Origin: Verrucomicrobiota bacterium
Lineage (GTDB): Bacteria > Verrucomicrobiota > Lentisphaeria > JABSQK01 > JAJFLO01
Assembly (NCBI GenBank): GCA_021772675.1
Contig: JAJFLO010000569.1
Span: 1-46,332 of the forward strand
Direction: 5' to 3'
Length of the DNA: 46,332 nucleotides
Numbering within the stretch: the stretch's first letter is position 1; the number at the start of each line of letters is the position of its first letter. Positions 39,201 to 43,410 of the stretch are shown here, piece by piece. Below the pieces are notes generated by a model, which did no database searches, had not been told where the DNA came from, and worked only from the letters and a program-made list of their open reading frames with translations. The position numbers and the translations under genes are program-made.

Positions 39201-41575
39201 TCTTTGCAGCGGAAGAGAACTGGGCACGATCAGAATTTAAGAAAGATCAGCATACCCTCCGTGGTCCAACGCAAGGTTCGTTTTCAGGAACAGCGAATAA
39301 AGGACAGATGTTAACCATTGATACCAGTAACTTTGTTCTTTCTGGTTTTACAATTCGGATTTATAAGGATAATGCACCCATTATCGCCTATGATACTGAG
39401 GATTCACGCAATTCCATTTATGTTTTTAAAAATCTTGCGTTTAAGGATAATGAAACCAGCACGAATCCGTTGATCGGACCTGCAACAGGTGCGACTACAA
39501 AATCACCGGATTTATATTTTGTTAATAATTTAATCCATGATAATACCACGACCAATGAGTTTATGGCCTACCTGGTCGGTAATCCAATACTATTTTATCA
39601 TAATAATATTTCTAATAATACAGGTAAGGGCGTACGCGTTGACGGTCGGGGTGTCTTTCGTCATAGTTTGGCAAGAGACAATACCGTCTCTCCGGATTAC
39701 CAGAACGATGATAGCACCAGAGTTGTTCTTAGCAATTCCAGTATTGAAGATCCAGCACTGGGTTTTACCGGGATTGAATATATTGACGGTGTCTCAACAT
39801 CAATCTATTTTCTGAAGGATAAAACGGATCCTCAGGATGGTGTCGATGACGGTATCGCTATATTTACTAATGGCAACTTCGTATTTGATGATTTGTTTGG
39901 TAAAGATCGACAGTTATTCAATAGTCCCGATTTAGGACCCTATGAAGTTAATTCAAATGATTTGGATAATGATGGATTATTGGATACCATAGAAGTAAGT
40001 ATAGGCGCCGATCCGTTTAATCCGGATTCAGATGGTGATGGTTTGCTTGATGGTCAAGAGGATACGAATGGTGATGGTTTGATCGCTGGGGATGATGGTG
40101 ATCGAATATTGGAGCCTGATGCACCCGATAACGAAATTTGGACAGAAACCGACCCTGTCAATGCGGATTCTGATGGTGATAATTCTGTCGATGGTGATGA
40201 AAGTGTTTTGGGGCAATCCCCCACTGATGGCAGTGATTTACAGCCATTTGACAATTTTACGTCAACATTGACCTTCGAACAGGGCGCAGAAGGGTTTGGG
40301 GGTGAAATCGCCTGGGACGCCAGTGAAATAAATAGGGATTTCAGTCAGATTGAAGTCCAGGGTGAAAATCCGTTACAAAAGCAGACAACGGGTATGGGAA
40401 TTGTGATATTACGTAACGATGACGATCCGAGTTTTCCCACCGGTATATTACCTATGGACAAAGTGTATGAGGGGGATCAATGTCTAGAATATAAAAGTGC
40501 GAATTTTTCATCCGCCGGTCGCCATTTAGAGGCAGTTGGCTTCTCATTCAATACTGCAAGTTTTATGGCGGCGGTCATTGCAGATCCCGATACTGATGAC
40601 GGCTTGTGGCTATCTCTGGCAATGTATCATCCGCGAGCGCCGTTACCAACAGATTATCGGGAAGCGATTCATTTTGCCGGTGTCTCATTTGCTATAACTG
40701 AAGTCGGTGGTTTTGGTCGGCTTGCGGTTATTGATGGCAATACAGAAAACTGGGTTATCGATTCAAATGTAATTACATCAAATGAACCCAGTACCGCTCA
40801 AATTGATGTTCCTGATGATTGGATTGTTGTTATATTTCACCGTTATAATAATGACAGATTTGAATTATTTTATTATGACAGCGGTTCTGTTACAACGATT
40901 TTTCAGAATATGAAGGCATTCGGTGAAGAAACTTCAGGCACAGCTCGTTTTACATTTTCCGGAGTTGATGAGCTAAGTACATTTCAGGATTTAAGTGTCG
41001 CGACAATTTTAGCGCCAATACCACTAGCTGTATTGGCTGTAGGGGCACCGCCACCATTATTATCTGTTGAAATTATTGAATCACCTTATTCTCTTAGGAC
41101 TCAGACAGCAGTTATTGATTTTACTATTTGGGGGCAGGATAGTGGAGACAGTAGTTTCTATACTCTTGCCAATCAATTTCAATTTACGCACCCTAATTTT
41201 GTTTCTCAAACAATCACCGACCTAGATAGTAATATCCTACCGACAGCGGTTAATGCGGATTTTACGGCGAATAGCATCACTTTGGTTACTCCTGAGGTAA
41301 GGGTAACGACTGCGGGAAGTGCATGGCAGGTTCGTGATCTAGGTACGGGGAATATTTATGAGTTAACGGTTAATGGATCTAATATTGATGTAGATCTTAA
41401 TCCAGGACTTGGATTTGCAACGTTTATTCCATTTGATTCGAAAGAAGATTTTGATTTAGCGAATTCTATTGGAAGTTTACTGTCCGGGGATACGGTCTTG
41501 AAGGCTCAGATATTTGATGTTGTTAATACAGCAGTCGGTGGTGCCCATACTGTGTTAATTGATACTGCACCTTAG
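15287..41575 (+). CDS. Giant secreted mosaic surface protein, 8762 residues
   Basis: The start is GTG with AGGAG 6 nt upstream; a signal peptide (1 to about 31, ending HSLLA) leads to the Sec pathway. Approximate layout: two related beta-sandwich units (about 150-360 and 450-630); beta-helix-like GNLTI/GNW/GTVTFDG arrays (600-1600 and 2100-3430), including blocks with an exact 80-residue period; a DUF11-like domain (3430-3565); DUF2341 modules beginning PWWNDNY (3580), YGLRQQITI (about 3894) and PWWNNDYGQRE (5519); a discoidin-like stretch (4012-4148); two BNR-neuraminidase-N-terminal-like units (4390-4692); seven units of about 340 residues marked HLRVG (4925-7855); Asp-rich calcium-binding repeats (7856-7900 and 8225-8318); a pectate-lyase-like parallel beta-helix (7914-8222); and a beta-rich C-terminal part. 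It is rich in Thr, Ser, Asn, Asp and Gly and poor in Cys and Lys. I see no LPXTG, autotransporter barrel or other known sorting tail. A role in adhesion, predation or a cell coat is inference; no catalytic site is evident. Confidence 0.93.
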   Translation: MFNTYKNRTFTFLRYRLLCGMFLTCHSLLAVTYTWTGGGANEQWTNTSNWNVGGSFPDDALDVALINNAAAQTSGTIDTLGGNLTIGELRIAPNVTLDIGANNLDIRGDLIVTDDDNGTATITGTGNLTLTSGNSKISAEDPDSDFLQAGNLIINPSASIYNFASTSNSGGPHDAYDIDVDDMDVGGTPGPDINNQQQAIDLEYIRISESNDRRWNSINGAGGGDEIFIQFDMTVSETPANITRIDLTFEGRSNDNTNFQLWVEDKVSTEWDNLTTLAGVSANTDVTVVHTITSGITDYVSGGQLSWGIYQTVSDSRVRVDYSETEIVASDANSEVTLDDGLQLTITGSLDINTGKTLTASTTSANTIIINRGSWNHSGTFIPGISYVEFTGTLGNMPNGDISFYDLEINTSGNVTARANYTILNDWIATTGNFNASTFTVTFAPTPITSSTYNYADDPETNGDADSFDAFWLDVDSMTANNGPNINSTNEASNTDYTNIGVSNDTRWITSDPGNGDEIFMQFDIVIAETVSNIVEIDFTYEGQGNATTMFQIWIENQASGNWERIGVPSRTNADTDEVYTAILSSGFADYISGGVLTWGVYQVDNSDLVRTDFVQTRVHSYDTGTNVDYTGVATTFNNVVINTTVANSGLQLNSTDDITAGNFTVNAGAALSMSATSVLEVDTALAVNGSITGSAGSLDIDGNLSIGAAGSLINSSTLGITIEGNWDNSNGGTFTSGTGTVTFDGAGTATLSGSTSFHNLTSTTAAKQLDFTAGTTQTVNGTLTLTGTSGNEIVLRSTSGGSKWDIIFPNGTQSVDFVDVQDSDANTNTVTVNSGINSGNNNANWIFPVTDIDISGTLYDGKAEASTLSSRTVVMIHHDGSSQNTLSVDTNGSGVFTFSSVSGITNGDPVLFYVDDEGADEGNLIYISDAANVSDLKLYVGEVSFRNDSGSGITNSNLGDTDDGDTDIKYNISGGSVTIEDNFELFIFSGFTYIPGGNVIMDDADINGTFTMAANSVTVSGSWDATGGSFTTSGTVTFDSIASELLFSNSNSFNNITFNGVGGTWVLEDALDTNGSLTITNGIVDTKTGENNSINVTGSWSNTGTFTARSGTVTFDGSSGTLDILSGGSAFNNVVLNDGGGSTTFELEDTFAVNGNLTITGGTLDTKSGENNSISIVGSWTNSDTFTARTGTVTFIGTSGVIDIISAGNAFNNVVLNDGGGTATYELEDALDINGNLTITGGTLDTKSGENNVINIAGNWTNSDTVTPRSGTVTFDGGAGTQSVTSGGGSFNNFTINGSSTVQLADIADIDGNLTITSGTLNDAGTNFNVAGNWNNSGTYTAGLSTITFDGTTSLNSGGTGAGQDFNNINITGAITLSSNALDVNGGLTISGSGSLDASGQNISVGANWSNSNSFTHGSATVTFDGSGIQTFTPGSSLYNNVTVDGSTNEVDLSANSLDVNGNLTIASSDTLDSNGQTVNIAGNWANSGNFTHGSASVIFDGVGTSVISGTTTFNNFTSTTSNKQINFTNGTTQTISGTLTLTGTSGNEILLRSTSGGSTWNINLPNSSQSVNFVNVQDSQALGNNILAKSSVNNGNNDDGAAAPHWVFLSSIPTDGFKVQRGVQTVTGTSATLNAPTDFDAVSSTSTAFVRISNSQHTGAGNSGGGTGATPRNFTAHITLDSTSQITITRPTGATGDTRVAWELVEYVAVMNNGPNEFAVRGNGTATLAQSALTSVPAIAATTTTNAVGFVTGVSLLENTTVDFDATLVTVDAIANGATSITIRRGTQPDTAGENLTVSYAVLDFLGSNWSVDRVEHGYAAVGANENETISLSSISNSFLHTQKRVDDTDLNWSVDYGHQVFLQNTTTLTFHLDGSSFLPGNHDSLAWIIENSDVSVIRGSGTLASGGAQASTVNYTASADTGLTHSMVFWNNEADNGDNSQFPEVVVAVRLTSNSAMEAWRSSTGETNNYRYEVVVLPEAPQIGGIIYTAENKSTNIGADKIVSISVNGAAAVTTLTGSGGSFAFIGLTLSDNDVISVYVDNETEKASLVTILDGTTSVTGSNALELYTGKIILEHLAGEGPLSNTSLDVIDAVDGNNDDGITISGGNATFADGFEVWISTGDTYQPGGQVVLDDLDINGTFTMGGNAVTVSGSLDAASGSFTSSGTVTFDSTSAETVTTNSNSFNNITFNGISGSWTLQDALTVTNNITITNGTFDVGSNHAVNVAGNWTNDGIFNPQSGTVTFNGGTTQTINSGASLGVSSDDVNFDFNSLSVTNNSTLQLTSTELEIDGQLSIGSGSIVDLNGQPLDANGTFSNDGTLQLQGDETIDITMDSNSGTVLYDGTGGVIANTLGIYFNLEFDEAGVTGPIYTLPAIAIQVNGTLSVTDGTMLFDANDASDLTANGIFIAANGILSNIGEADLILGGDVSNAGTISFDPTIPGDGISITSTASPTQRNWQGAGTFTMRDVTVQDQTAIGGAPATIAVTSGTNVSNNVNWLFPSPITIGGTVYDGKAEASTLNSQSLTIIHYDGSSQNTLTTTTNAGDGTFSVVISDTTSGDPILIYLNDEAEEGNLLYITNSTDASDLKVYANEVALRNDVGSGVTNANLNIVDDADDDIKYNVSAGTITVEDNFELFIFSGSIYAPGGDVVLDDIDDNGTFTIGANNITVSGTWDATGGNFTSSGTVTFDATGSEIIISNGSSFNNITFNGIAGTWIIEDSFDADGDLTITNGTLDTKTSENNAINVGGNWSNSDTFTARSGTVTFDGTSGTLDLVSGSSAFNDVVFNDGGGTATFELEDTFDVNGNLSITGGTLDTKSGENNAISIAGNWTNSDTFTARSGTVTFDGTSGTLDIISGGGAFNNVVFNDGGGTATFELEDAFDVNGNLTITGGTLDTKSGENNSINIAGNWTNSDGFTARSGTVTFDAASGTTDIISGGSAFNNVVLNDGGGTATFELEDAFDVNGNLTTTGGTLDTKSGENNSINIAGNWTNSDTFTPQSGTVIFDGTSGTLDIVSGGGAFNNVVFNDGGGTATFELEDAFDVNGNLIITGGTFDTKSGENNSVNIAGNWTNSDTFTSRSGTVTFDGASGTLDVVSGGSAFNNVVFNDGGGTAIFELEDAFDADNNFTITGGTVDTKSGENNSINVGGNWTNDDTFTPQSGTVTFDGGSTQTVDSGASGGIGSNDTNFVFNNVTVSNSGTVQVSTTELEIDGTLSIGVNSTVDINGQTFDLDGILDNNGILQLLGNESIAIGTMDTNSGRVLYTTTSSITIPTAFSAYFDVEFDEFGTSDPTYTLPAAALTVNGTLTVTDGTVTFDSGDANDLTTNGVSVSANGILSNTGEADLNLSGAVSNAGTITFDSSNDAGDGISILSTASPTQRNWAGAGTFTMRDVQVKDQTTDGVTPASITVLNGTDLTNNVNWIFTTIPTADIEMVIDDGVSTVLPNDSVTYTITVTNLGGDTITGVTAAITLTDSLLTNISWTSTASGGATGNTAGPDTATSISDSLTLPDGSKVTYIVNADIVSSAIAGNTITVSGSVTIPGGSVDPVVGNNSDSDVDTVAAEDFGVITKPDISVPWWNDNYSERNIIHIRNEASEFMPHGYTVSLILDHASMVSDGQSLSSGDDVRIVYYSRTLKTNVELDRIAVTNWNTATTEVRFRLQNRVVASEETRDYYIYFSNSASGSPPINEENIYMFHENFEGTLSDWDQANDVGTWTINAFGDMDSADASTTHYHIAQEFISVPTNWIVEVEAYSEFDGTENNFYMTIRESAAGANSRIVVGALEATDNWVVERWTGATTKDAALATAAEGGVGIERGIWYDLTIKLVGELITFSVDGVQKLTHTMTGTETGWNDIWGLANDNSHAKFENFNARYLVNPAPTVQLEDPWEESTYGLRQQITINNTSSDDIPVDYSLRRDIDHAALVTATNSQVDGDDIRVVYENGTTFTELHRVNSTAWNTASTRLYFPAAATISAGSSDNNYYLYYGNSSAGAPLNNPSEIYLCYDDFSANTVVTSGDDFANSVVFSSNVTNDFLAIGTNVTTAVATIAVGGELIIDMGEGEEILDDGSATTDFTINISAAGADYDAFVSNFEFGPWTIVGSVTGGATTSFDLPSLTSPNQARYVRIVNDDVSGTVAVNSIVAIERNEDVVSSFYVNGVQIDYNPTETGTGMVRYDSSRQVATFDTGNTYSAGLRARTLDLENSLVQSNFNIFRTYTGNGTVMLVNRWDDIDYNFYTHMSAGNLTSPGITTGNDGLLSTGVESPGGNSYLPGSAVSGGNGTTADGINTQLSTTTTSGGLTGEDTLRYTVYQTSSSNTSHKFWVNNDTDSGVTLQNTNFSPGANQDAPNGNPAIAAGGAWGFFDEFLVRHYVDPEPSASLGSAENLDDFKVVGIHPLTSPVSASDTNVQILRLDIRTGENESLTSITVTSANTNDAGDVAGVSAFYTGTVDEFSATTAFGASGQTFSGGTVTFSGSQLLPDDSLIYVYIVYSITASPTNTNTLDAQILANGVTVQGSTYPSSVAINPSGTRTILSGQSISSVNLVNATTSDVLPGAANAQIARLDITVTGTGAPPVLQSITVTSANNETSDVDVGGVSVFYTGSSVNFSTSTEFGTSGQPFAANKITFTDSQEIGNGTAGTYYLFVAYDVDSGANVGNTLDCTIVVGDIAIDGSIFPASLLDPVGNREINIPTNEVENQGPSAFRVASDPFLDNANLIEFGSIANLNGTADLDSTEERGTADGNESYAGFELIDPNDTFRDQEIWSEFTYDLSESTIGDDINGGHINTVTFEADMYLTGSGQVPVTDIIEFFGVNDARVQIFNYGTQQWENMGPAFLRPAAADWDNPSTALSDGIHWDDTTSDNFENHLIRAKYAGFSNNHLNDDKELKIRVWISAIFDEFNDDASMIFDFARIDYSYGVNLEQAVYQWTNSDENNAGNINNHIRVAQDELLHLRVGVRSNFKTNPALRFGIEWDTDTLFTSGDGQNPTLLVASSTDMQYWDDSPPIHLEGDPLALLRIADTVEGIYHLDDIPPSETMTNGTLFEQDFTVQPTDGIPAGNTYFLRVVKLDGFGAKVGILDAYNQLIELRVYDETLRQTGYDWAEDADLSSNQADLFGDQNNINDDNPNTDTSDNIALDFTVGTPYYLAIQLANIASGTTTLEHQLQYQDVTTGTVNSEWITLQNEGSDGAWAMVDDGDALFDNFTNNNGFQFSIPAGVAALGGFVAGDGEYSHDATLTDDWVEGAGNGSYEERIYGVIPQASSEGRSYQFRIKMLNDSTELPVNGITYPQYAFARDSEHRQISFMVLDENLNSIQSENISAQVAVSDLVHLRVGVFSKNVNWVSVRLGVEVSTDSSFTSPEVVSLPGATTPSTLAFMWDDPDHTNETTLGESVLSASPLLGRYHETSELSVVEPTLTADKLYEEDFTLTFNTAGTYYLRVVELTAAGARNALLNEYEELISITVREPKLQQSFYNWSGDAVSPSYLGTDTELELVPGSDYLLAVQLENRSGVGDAPWWNNDYGQREQIGVVNSATSILPTGYSISISLDHAQLVLDSDSLASGNDIRIVYYDGVSNTPLDRVTENGWNMSDTEIWFKTQADIGASLEDLEYYMYFDNAAAGTPPANRSNVYLFYDDFTGGLGNWGGATNGTWNVVSNRAQVTDTAPTDEMYYLVQNAVSLTGITDRYIEATVRGSSGPDADNFFLIGYQDDTGGADDEDAIVGGGDIINDFWRLEEWDVSIDTETIIQQNPVTVNTATDYIVAFVTEGDNLRLLVNGTERLNQDRTTAFSPAIGIATRDASASFDRVLVRRFISPEPTTTVGGTAVTLDLQLQYQDITDTPGSWTDITISSAEWQAINSLYGVDGDAIAATAEFVNNGGSPSLSRLAAVAGVFLENGFKSYNLDAGKYTEIWYGLRALAATATNKYQFRITNGGGPGLFVYDIYAVARQTVTQQVSFRWLDLNEISVADENVSYDAPRDRLFHLRVGVKSKNGPTGTHYLGLQYDTDSNFTSPTLMTTGTTELYMETDPDHNEGETVTDLIFSGSTAGIYHDDNIAPPQTKSADLVIEEDFTVHSGTTDGTYHVRVVELDVFGNFQNTLDEYLQPVSIIVANHNTIQNSYMIVDGEITDDSRCDGGVDDGIVNGTFEFVTTPATTYTLMTRLANAGATLNDYDWQVQYEDINANPAGNWVDITASSADWIATDSGSVDAGAVTVANYCTTTEVGTEVNGQYSETGAHPGINLASGDQAEFRYEIQPTSLAEGNRYRFRVTNSGSTAGFTYTLYPFAFNETHEQTSWIWLDENEIPLTVEDTTVNVATNDLLHLRVGIRSNGDDWDTGDRRIAIQYDNDNDGFEITDIIITTGTSDIQMWDDSGRDGNGTAPDDNVATTHLSGSPSAGKYHEVHNVGFDTNRTSETIIEEDFTIQVTTANTYTMRAVVVDGSGNFVEALDDYLSPDIIVTASDAGFEQNAYDWAPNTTIGSATYSGDNTILDYTSSNNYILAMQVKNTGGSTGSVGYQLQFRKTTGVTPGSWTDVTITSNEWRAVDGAYGADDTTISSGFGTNSDVSATRVNGIYSEDGLASLAMSNNEYSELWYSVVPLAGSTELQEFEFRVVPNSNPGLMVYNEIGKAGQQVTEMVSYRWGDADEAAAANENTVFTVNTGTQLHLRTGIRSNTIDWGTHYLAVQSATDVNFTMDVQILTQSTSDIKMWNDLDLGHEEGDPLPSSLLSGSPTLNVYHEDEIPPTHTKTADVLYEEDFTVQVDTADTYFLRVVEVDGSGNFLRTLDQYTNVASVTATSTVVEQQVYNWADDTVSPSFNGQDTVLDHTPGNEYAVAIRVENKTGQTLEYDWQLQFQKVNGVPGVWTDVTASSSIWQAVGDGNSDAGDQGSNIGTGTYVTGVATGSSVAGEYSTSGSYSTMSGDSDYIPLGPNENTELRYIIKALSPDTIGNEYIFRVTNSGSTAGIDYQVYPRSTDSTHEQVSYVWADEDDSIVDSENTAASVSTTQKLHLRSGIRSNNADWSTHRLALQYSSASDFSVNPTLITDNFGSLVNSTYKWTASGSGTNEYYLELSGGGDPGIILPDAIFAGNTAFTTGTVGLLSGSEWSYADNDTLGYSTVYVRLADGVDPDTKANDFVESVPNGNLTSIRNGSFQWTQSPANTSEYYLEASGGGDPGLLKPGATFVNSSPGTEGTVGSLAVSEWDWGNNDSLGFETVYVRLTGDADPDSQAADFVEYLNGLNHWDDTDHTEGGTLSTNLLSGSPTAGIFREGATIGQTKTDDVLYEEDFAVNALADGTWYVRVVEVDAGGANPTVLDVYTENISLNVSKPSLNQAAYAWATNDGGTTPSFGAVNQIETFVSGTTYLLGIRVENTGSVSQNLDWRLQYQKDPTGTPGAWTNVTTTSSDWRAVDGGAGDYGSDAAVVDGPDGGPSSFTTGTGTGTGIDGQYAELGEVPTFTINNGEYTEFWYSIEPQAAADLNRYRFRIVDDNGTNPGFTYTNYPEAAQLVTNQVSYRWLDDGEVALENENTAAITVIDDQIHLRVGVRGDHVDWNSHDLALQYADDINFTTNVTLITTSTGTSSDMIYWDDGDRDGNGVGPDDAVSSTILSASPTAGNYHETNDTLSQNKTVDTLYEEDFTIQPKVIGTKYVRVVTVDGSGLNPVPLSNYIQPIELIVVNANNIQNAYNVSEDRVSFDGVGDNTAFEFEVDQKYVMSIQMLHDDPKSDFEWQLQYQKDPNGTPGSWTNVTRTSADWQTVAATNYAVESNQSTITAITDFEIGGPSGGETAANGVFSDDADGANAILQEVLSNTVYTEYRYVVTPTSNTIGTEYRFRLTDSGSSVSFQYNQYVSALPCNCTDGDGDGLPDFHEINKYTTIPTQLPNADSGDGDGFSAMEEFWMGSNPFDINSPPVVYVDDNASHNLGLANSGTQAFPYKFLEDAISLSSAGTAILVAPGFYRMNEITIDKNIFIFAAEENWARSEFKKDQHTLRGPTQGSFSGTANKGQMLTIDTSNFVLSGFTIRIYKDNAPIIAYDTEDSRNSIYVFKNLAFKDNETSTNPLIGPATGATTKSPDLYFVNNLIHDNTTTNEFMAYLVGNPILFYHNNISNNTGKGVRVDGRGVFRHSLARDNTVSPDYQNDDSTRVVLSNSSIEDPALGFTGIEYIDGVSTSIYFLKDKTDPQDGVDDGIAIFTNGNFVFDDLFGKDRQLFNSPDLGPYEVNSNDLDNDGLLDTIEVSIGADPFNPDSDGDGLLDGQEDTNGDGLIAGDDGDRILEPDAPDNEIWTETDPVNADSDGDNSVDGDESVLGQSPTDGSDLQPFDNFTSTLTFEQGAEGFGGEIAWDASEINRDFSQIEVQGENPLQKQTTGMGIVILRNDDDPSFPTGILPMDKVYEGDQCLEYKSANFSSAGRHLEAVGFSFNTASFMAAVIADPDTDDGLWLSLAMYHPRAPLPTDYREAIHFAGVSFAITEVGGFGRLAVIDGNTENWVIDSNVITSNEPSTAQIDVPDDWIVVIFHRYNNDRFELFYYDSGSVTTIFQNMKAFGEETSGTARFTFSGVDELSTFQDLSVATILAPIPLAVLAVGAPPPLLSVEIIESPYSLRTQTAVIDFTIWGQDSGDSSFYTLANQFQFTHPNFVSQTITDLDSNILPTAVNADFTANSITLVTPEVRVTTAGSAWQVRDLGTGNIYELTVNGSNIDVDLNPGLGFATFIPFDSKEDFDLANSIGSLLSGDTVLKAQIFDVVNTAVGGAHTVLIDTAP
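18541..19100 (+). repeat. First 240-bp coding tandem array (about 2.5 copies)
   Basis: Within the giant gene (residues about 1085-1271) the GENNSI motif recurs with its codons at about 18561, 18801 and 19041, an exact 240-bp (80-residue) step. The unit reads, in pieces, GENNSI, GSWTNSDTFTAR, SGTVTF, FNNVVLNDGGG, FELED, NGNLTITGGTLDTKS. It is the same unit as the second array 5 kb downstream. Confidence 0.9.
23461..24800 (+). repeat. Second 240-bp coding tandem array (about 5.5 copies)
   Basis: The same unit recurs with its GENN codons followed at 23521, 23761, 24001, 24241, 24481 and 24721, exactly 240 bp apart (residues about 2725-3165). Protein copies are nearly identical (NWTNSDTFTARSGTVTF, FNNVVFNDGGGTATFELED) while DNA copies differ at many third positions, for example in the codons for Gly-Gly-Gly-Thr. 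This is an old array under protein-level constraint, probably coils of a beta-helix. Confidence 0.92.
30058..38850 (+). repeat. Seven-copy repeat of a roughly 340-residue unit, plus a final part copy
   Basis: The HLRVG/HLRSG/HLRTG landmark codons are near 30150, 31283, 33242, 34259, 35288, 36317 and 37907, a spacing of about 1.0-1.1 kb once two insertions are discounted. Each unit contains, in order, HLRVGVRSN, a W-D-D or W-N-D motif, LLSGSPTAG.YHE, YEEDFTVQ, TYFLRVVEVDGSG, a QxxYDWA motif, a LQYQK..GTPGSWTDVT strand pair and EYRFRVTNSGS. The last copy (38321-38850) is partial. I do not recognise the family; beta-sandwich modules are likely. Confidence 0.88.
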
Positions 41576-41617
41576 TATTCCAAAATTCCTTTAGATGCCA
41601 GAATATAAAATTATCAG

Positions 41618-41641
41618 AGATTGATTTACTGCAATCTTTTT
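41618..41641 (+). terminator. Weak intrinsic terminator after the giant gene
   Basis: AGATTG and CAATCT form a 6-bp stem around an 8-nt loop, followed by TTTTT. It lies 43 bp past the giant gene's stop, in the gap where the efflux operon converges. The stem is short and AT-rich. Confidence 0.35.
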
Positions 41642-41738
41642 GGTTGACCTATTTTATTCCCTAAAAATCACTACACACTTTTATCTTTCAAGGTAGTATT
41701 TAATATTCTGCATTTTTGATAAAATTTCCCGGATTAAA

Positions 41739-43157
41739 CTATTTTTTTCCGCTTCCCTTCTTGTGATCACTATTTTTATCACTGTTCATTCCTGACTGAT
41801 CACTATTTTCCGTTTGTATTCCATCCACAGTTGCCGCGACAGAAACGCCGTCGACAGCAAAATTCAATGGCGTGATACATAAAATTTCTCCGTCTGATAA
41901 TCCCTCAGATATGACCATGTTCTCTGCATCTGACCAGAATGACTTGATAGCGCGTCGCAATAGCGTGTTGTCTTCAGTGACAATCAATACTTCGTTACCA
42001 GTTCGGACAGATGTTCGCGGAATAACGATAGCATTTTTAGCGACCATCCCACTGATCTCTGCCTCTACAAATTGACCGATCTTGAGGGGAGGGCGGTCGT
42101 TCTTATCCCGGCCATATGGGTTATCTACTTTGGCGACAACGAACAATTGTCGGCTTTCGGTGTCAAACGCCCCTTCTGATCGAATGATCTTTCCGCCCCA
42201 TTTATATTTCTTCAGGCCTAGAGTTGAGGTTAAAGTAACCGATGGCTGTGACACCGTTTTTTGACGTTCCTGGCTTCGATACTGCCCCGGCAAATCAATA
42301 AATCCAAGTTGTTGATTGGATAAAGGCAACCGGATTTCAACATAATCAACCGCATAAATGTCTGCAAGTGCTGTATTCTGAGTGATATATTGACCAATAT
42401 CGACATTTTTGGTGAGGATTATGCCTGTAAATGGAGCAATGATTCTTGTACGCTCTAAATCTAATTTTTTTTCTTCCAATCTTGCTTTTGCAGCTTCGAC
42501 CTGTGCTTCCGCAGCGGCGATTTGATGAGGTCGTAATTCACGATTTCGTTTATTTTGTATTAAGGATGCTTCAGCGGCAGCAAGGGCTGCTCTGGCTGCA
42601 GCTAGCTGAGGTTTCCTTAACACCAATTCATCAGGTTTACTTCCCGGATGTACACGTTCCCAGTCAACCATTGCCTGTTCTCCTCTGGCCGCTTCTTCCT
42701 TAAACGTCAATTTTGCCTGTTCAAATGACGATTCTGCCATGATAATTTGAGTTTCAAAATTCGTAACATTCACCTTCTCCTGTTCAAGTAATAAACGTGC
42801 CGAGATCAACTCCGAGTTTGCGATTTTTACCGCAGCCTGATAGTTGCGATCATCAATTTGTAGAAGTACCTCGCCTTCATCAAAAAATCTTCCTTCCTTA
42901 AAATTCTCTGATACTATGACGATTCGTCCCGATATTTCAGGAAAAAGGGTAGTTGCAATTCGGGGTTTTACTGTTCCGCGCGACTTTAACACGATCTGAT
43001 AATCTTGTAGTTTAAGTGTGATTGCTTCGATGGTCAATAATGAAGTATCTGATTTGTGCCGCTTCTGTTTCGGCGTATTTTTTATTAATAAATACGCGAT
43101 TCCTGCACCTGCCGCCACGATGATTAGTGGTAGGAAAAAGTTTGGTTTTGGTTTCAT
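41739..43157 (-). CDS. Efflux membrane-fusion (periplasmic adaptor) protein, HlyD/AcrA type
   Basis: The 472-residue protein has an N-terminal membrane anchor (about 8-25), a first lipoyl-like half with IVLKSRGTVKPRI and FDEGEVLLQIDDRNY (about 55-110), and an alpha-hairpin coiled coil (about 115-240, Ala/Glu-rich repeats such as AAAEAQVEAAKARLEEKKLD). The second lipoyl half starts TRIIAPFTGIILTKNVDIGQYI, then come a beta-barrel and a membrane-proximal domain, and a hydrophilic Asp/Ser/Lys tail. Such adaptors link an inner-membrane pump to an outer-membrane factor, encoded here by the upstream gene (43943-45379). No pump gene follows; the next gene is convergent. The gap before its start is occupied by heptamer repeats, and its ribosome site is weak. 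Confidence 0.93.
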   Translation of the reverse strand: MKPKPNFFLPLIIVAAGAGIAYLLIKNTPKQKRHKSDTSLLTIEAITLKLQDYQIVLKSRGTVKPRIATTLFPEISGRIVIVSENFKEGRFFDEGEVLLQIDDRNYQAAVKIANSELISARLLLEQEKVNVTNFETQIIMAESSFEQAKLTFKEEAARGEQAMVDWERVHPGSKPDELVLRKPQLAAARAALAAAEASLIQNKRNRELRPHQIAAAEAQVEAAKARLEEKKLDLERTRIIAPFTGIILTKNVDIGQYITQNTALADIYAVDYVEIRLPLSNQQLGFIDLPGQYRSQERQKTVSQPSVTLTSTLGLKKYKWGGKIIRSEGAFDTESRQLFVVAKVDNPYGRDKNDRPPLKIGQFVEAEISGMVAKNAIVIPRTSVRTGNEVLIVTEDNTLLRRAIKSFWSDAENMVISEGLSDGEILCITPLNFAVDGVSVAATVDGIQTENSDQSGMNSDKNSDHKKGSGKK

Positions 43158-43211
43158 ATTTTATCCAGTTTTCTCTAAGTTAACAGTGATCGGTAAACAG
43201 TTAAGAAACGA

Positions 43212-43337
43212 GTAAACAGTGAACAGTAAACAGTAAACAGTGAACAGTAAACAGTGAACAGTAAACAGTGAACAGTAAACAGTGAACAGTAAACAGTGAA
43301 CAGTAAACAGTGAACAGTAAACAGTGAACAGTGTACA
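43212..43337. repeat. Heptamer tandem array, 18 units
   Basis: Eighteen 7-bp units, mostly alternating gtaaaca and gtgaaca, so there is also a 14-bp higher-order period. The array lies in the gap between the four-helix-bundle gene and the adaptor gene. Unit copy number is likely variable. The same words in the opposite orientation are at 43910-43958. Confidence 0.92.
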
Positions 43338-43410
43338 GTAGAAAAACGAGTTCGCAGTGAGAAGTTTACAGTGACCAGTTTAAAATAATTAGGATGCGAG
43401 ATATTTATCA

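Noticed and set aside
43212-43337. CRISPR-like array
   Set aside because: Units are 7 bp without spacers, and no cas genes are present.
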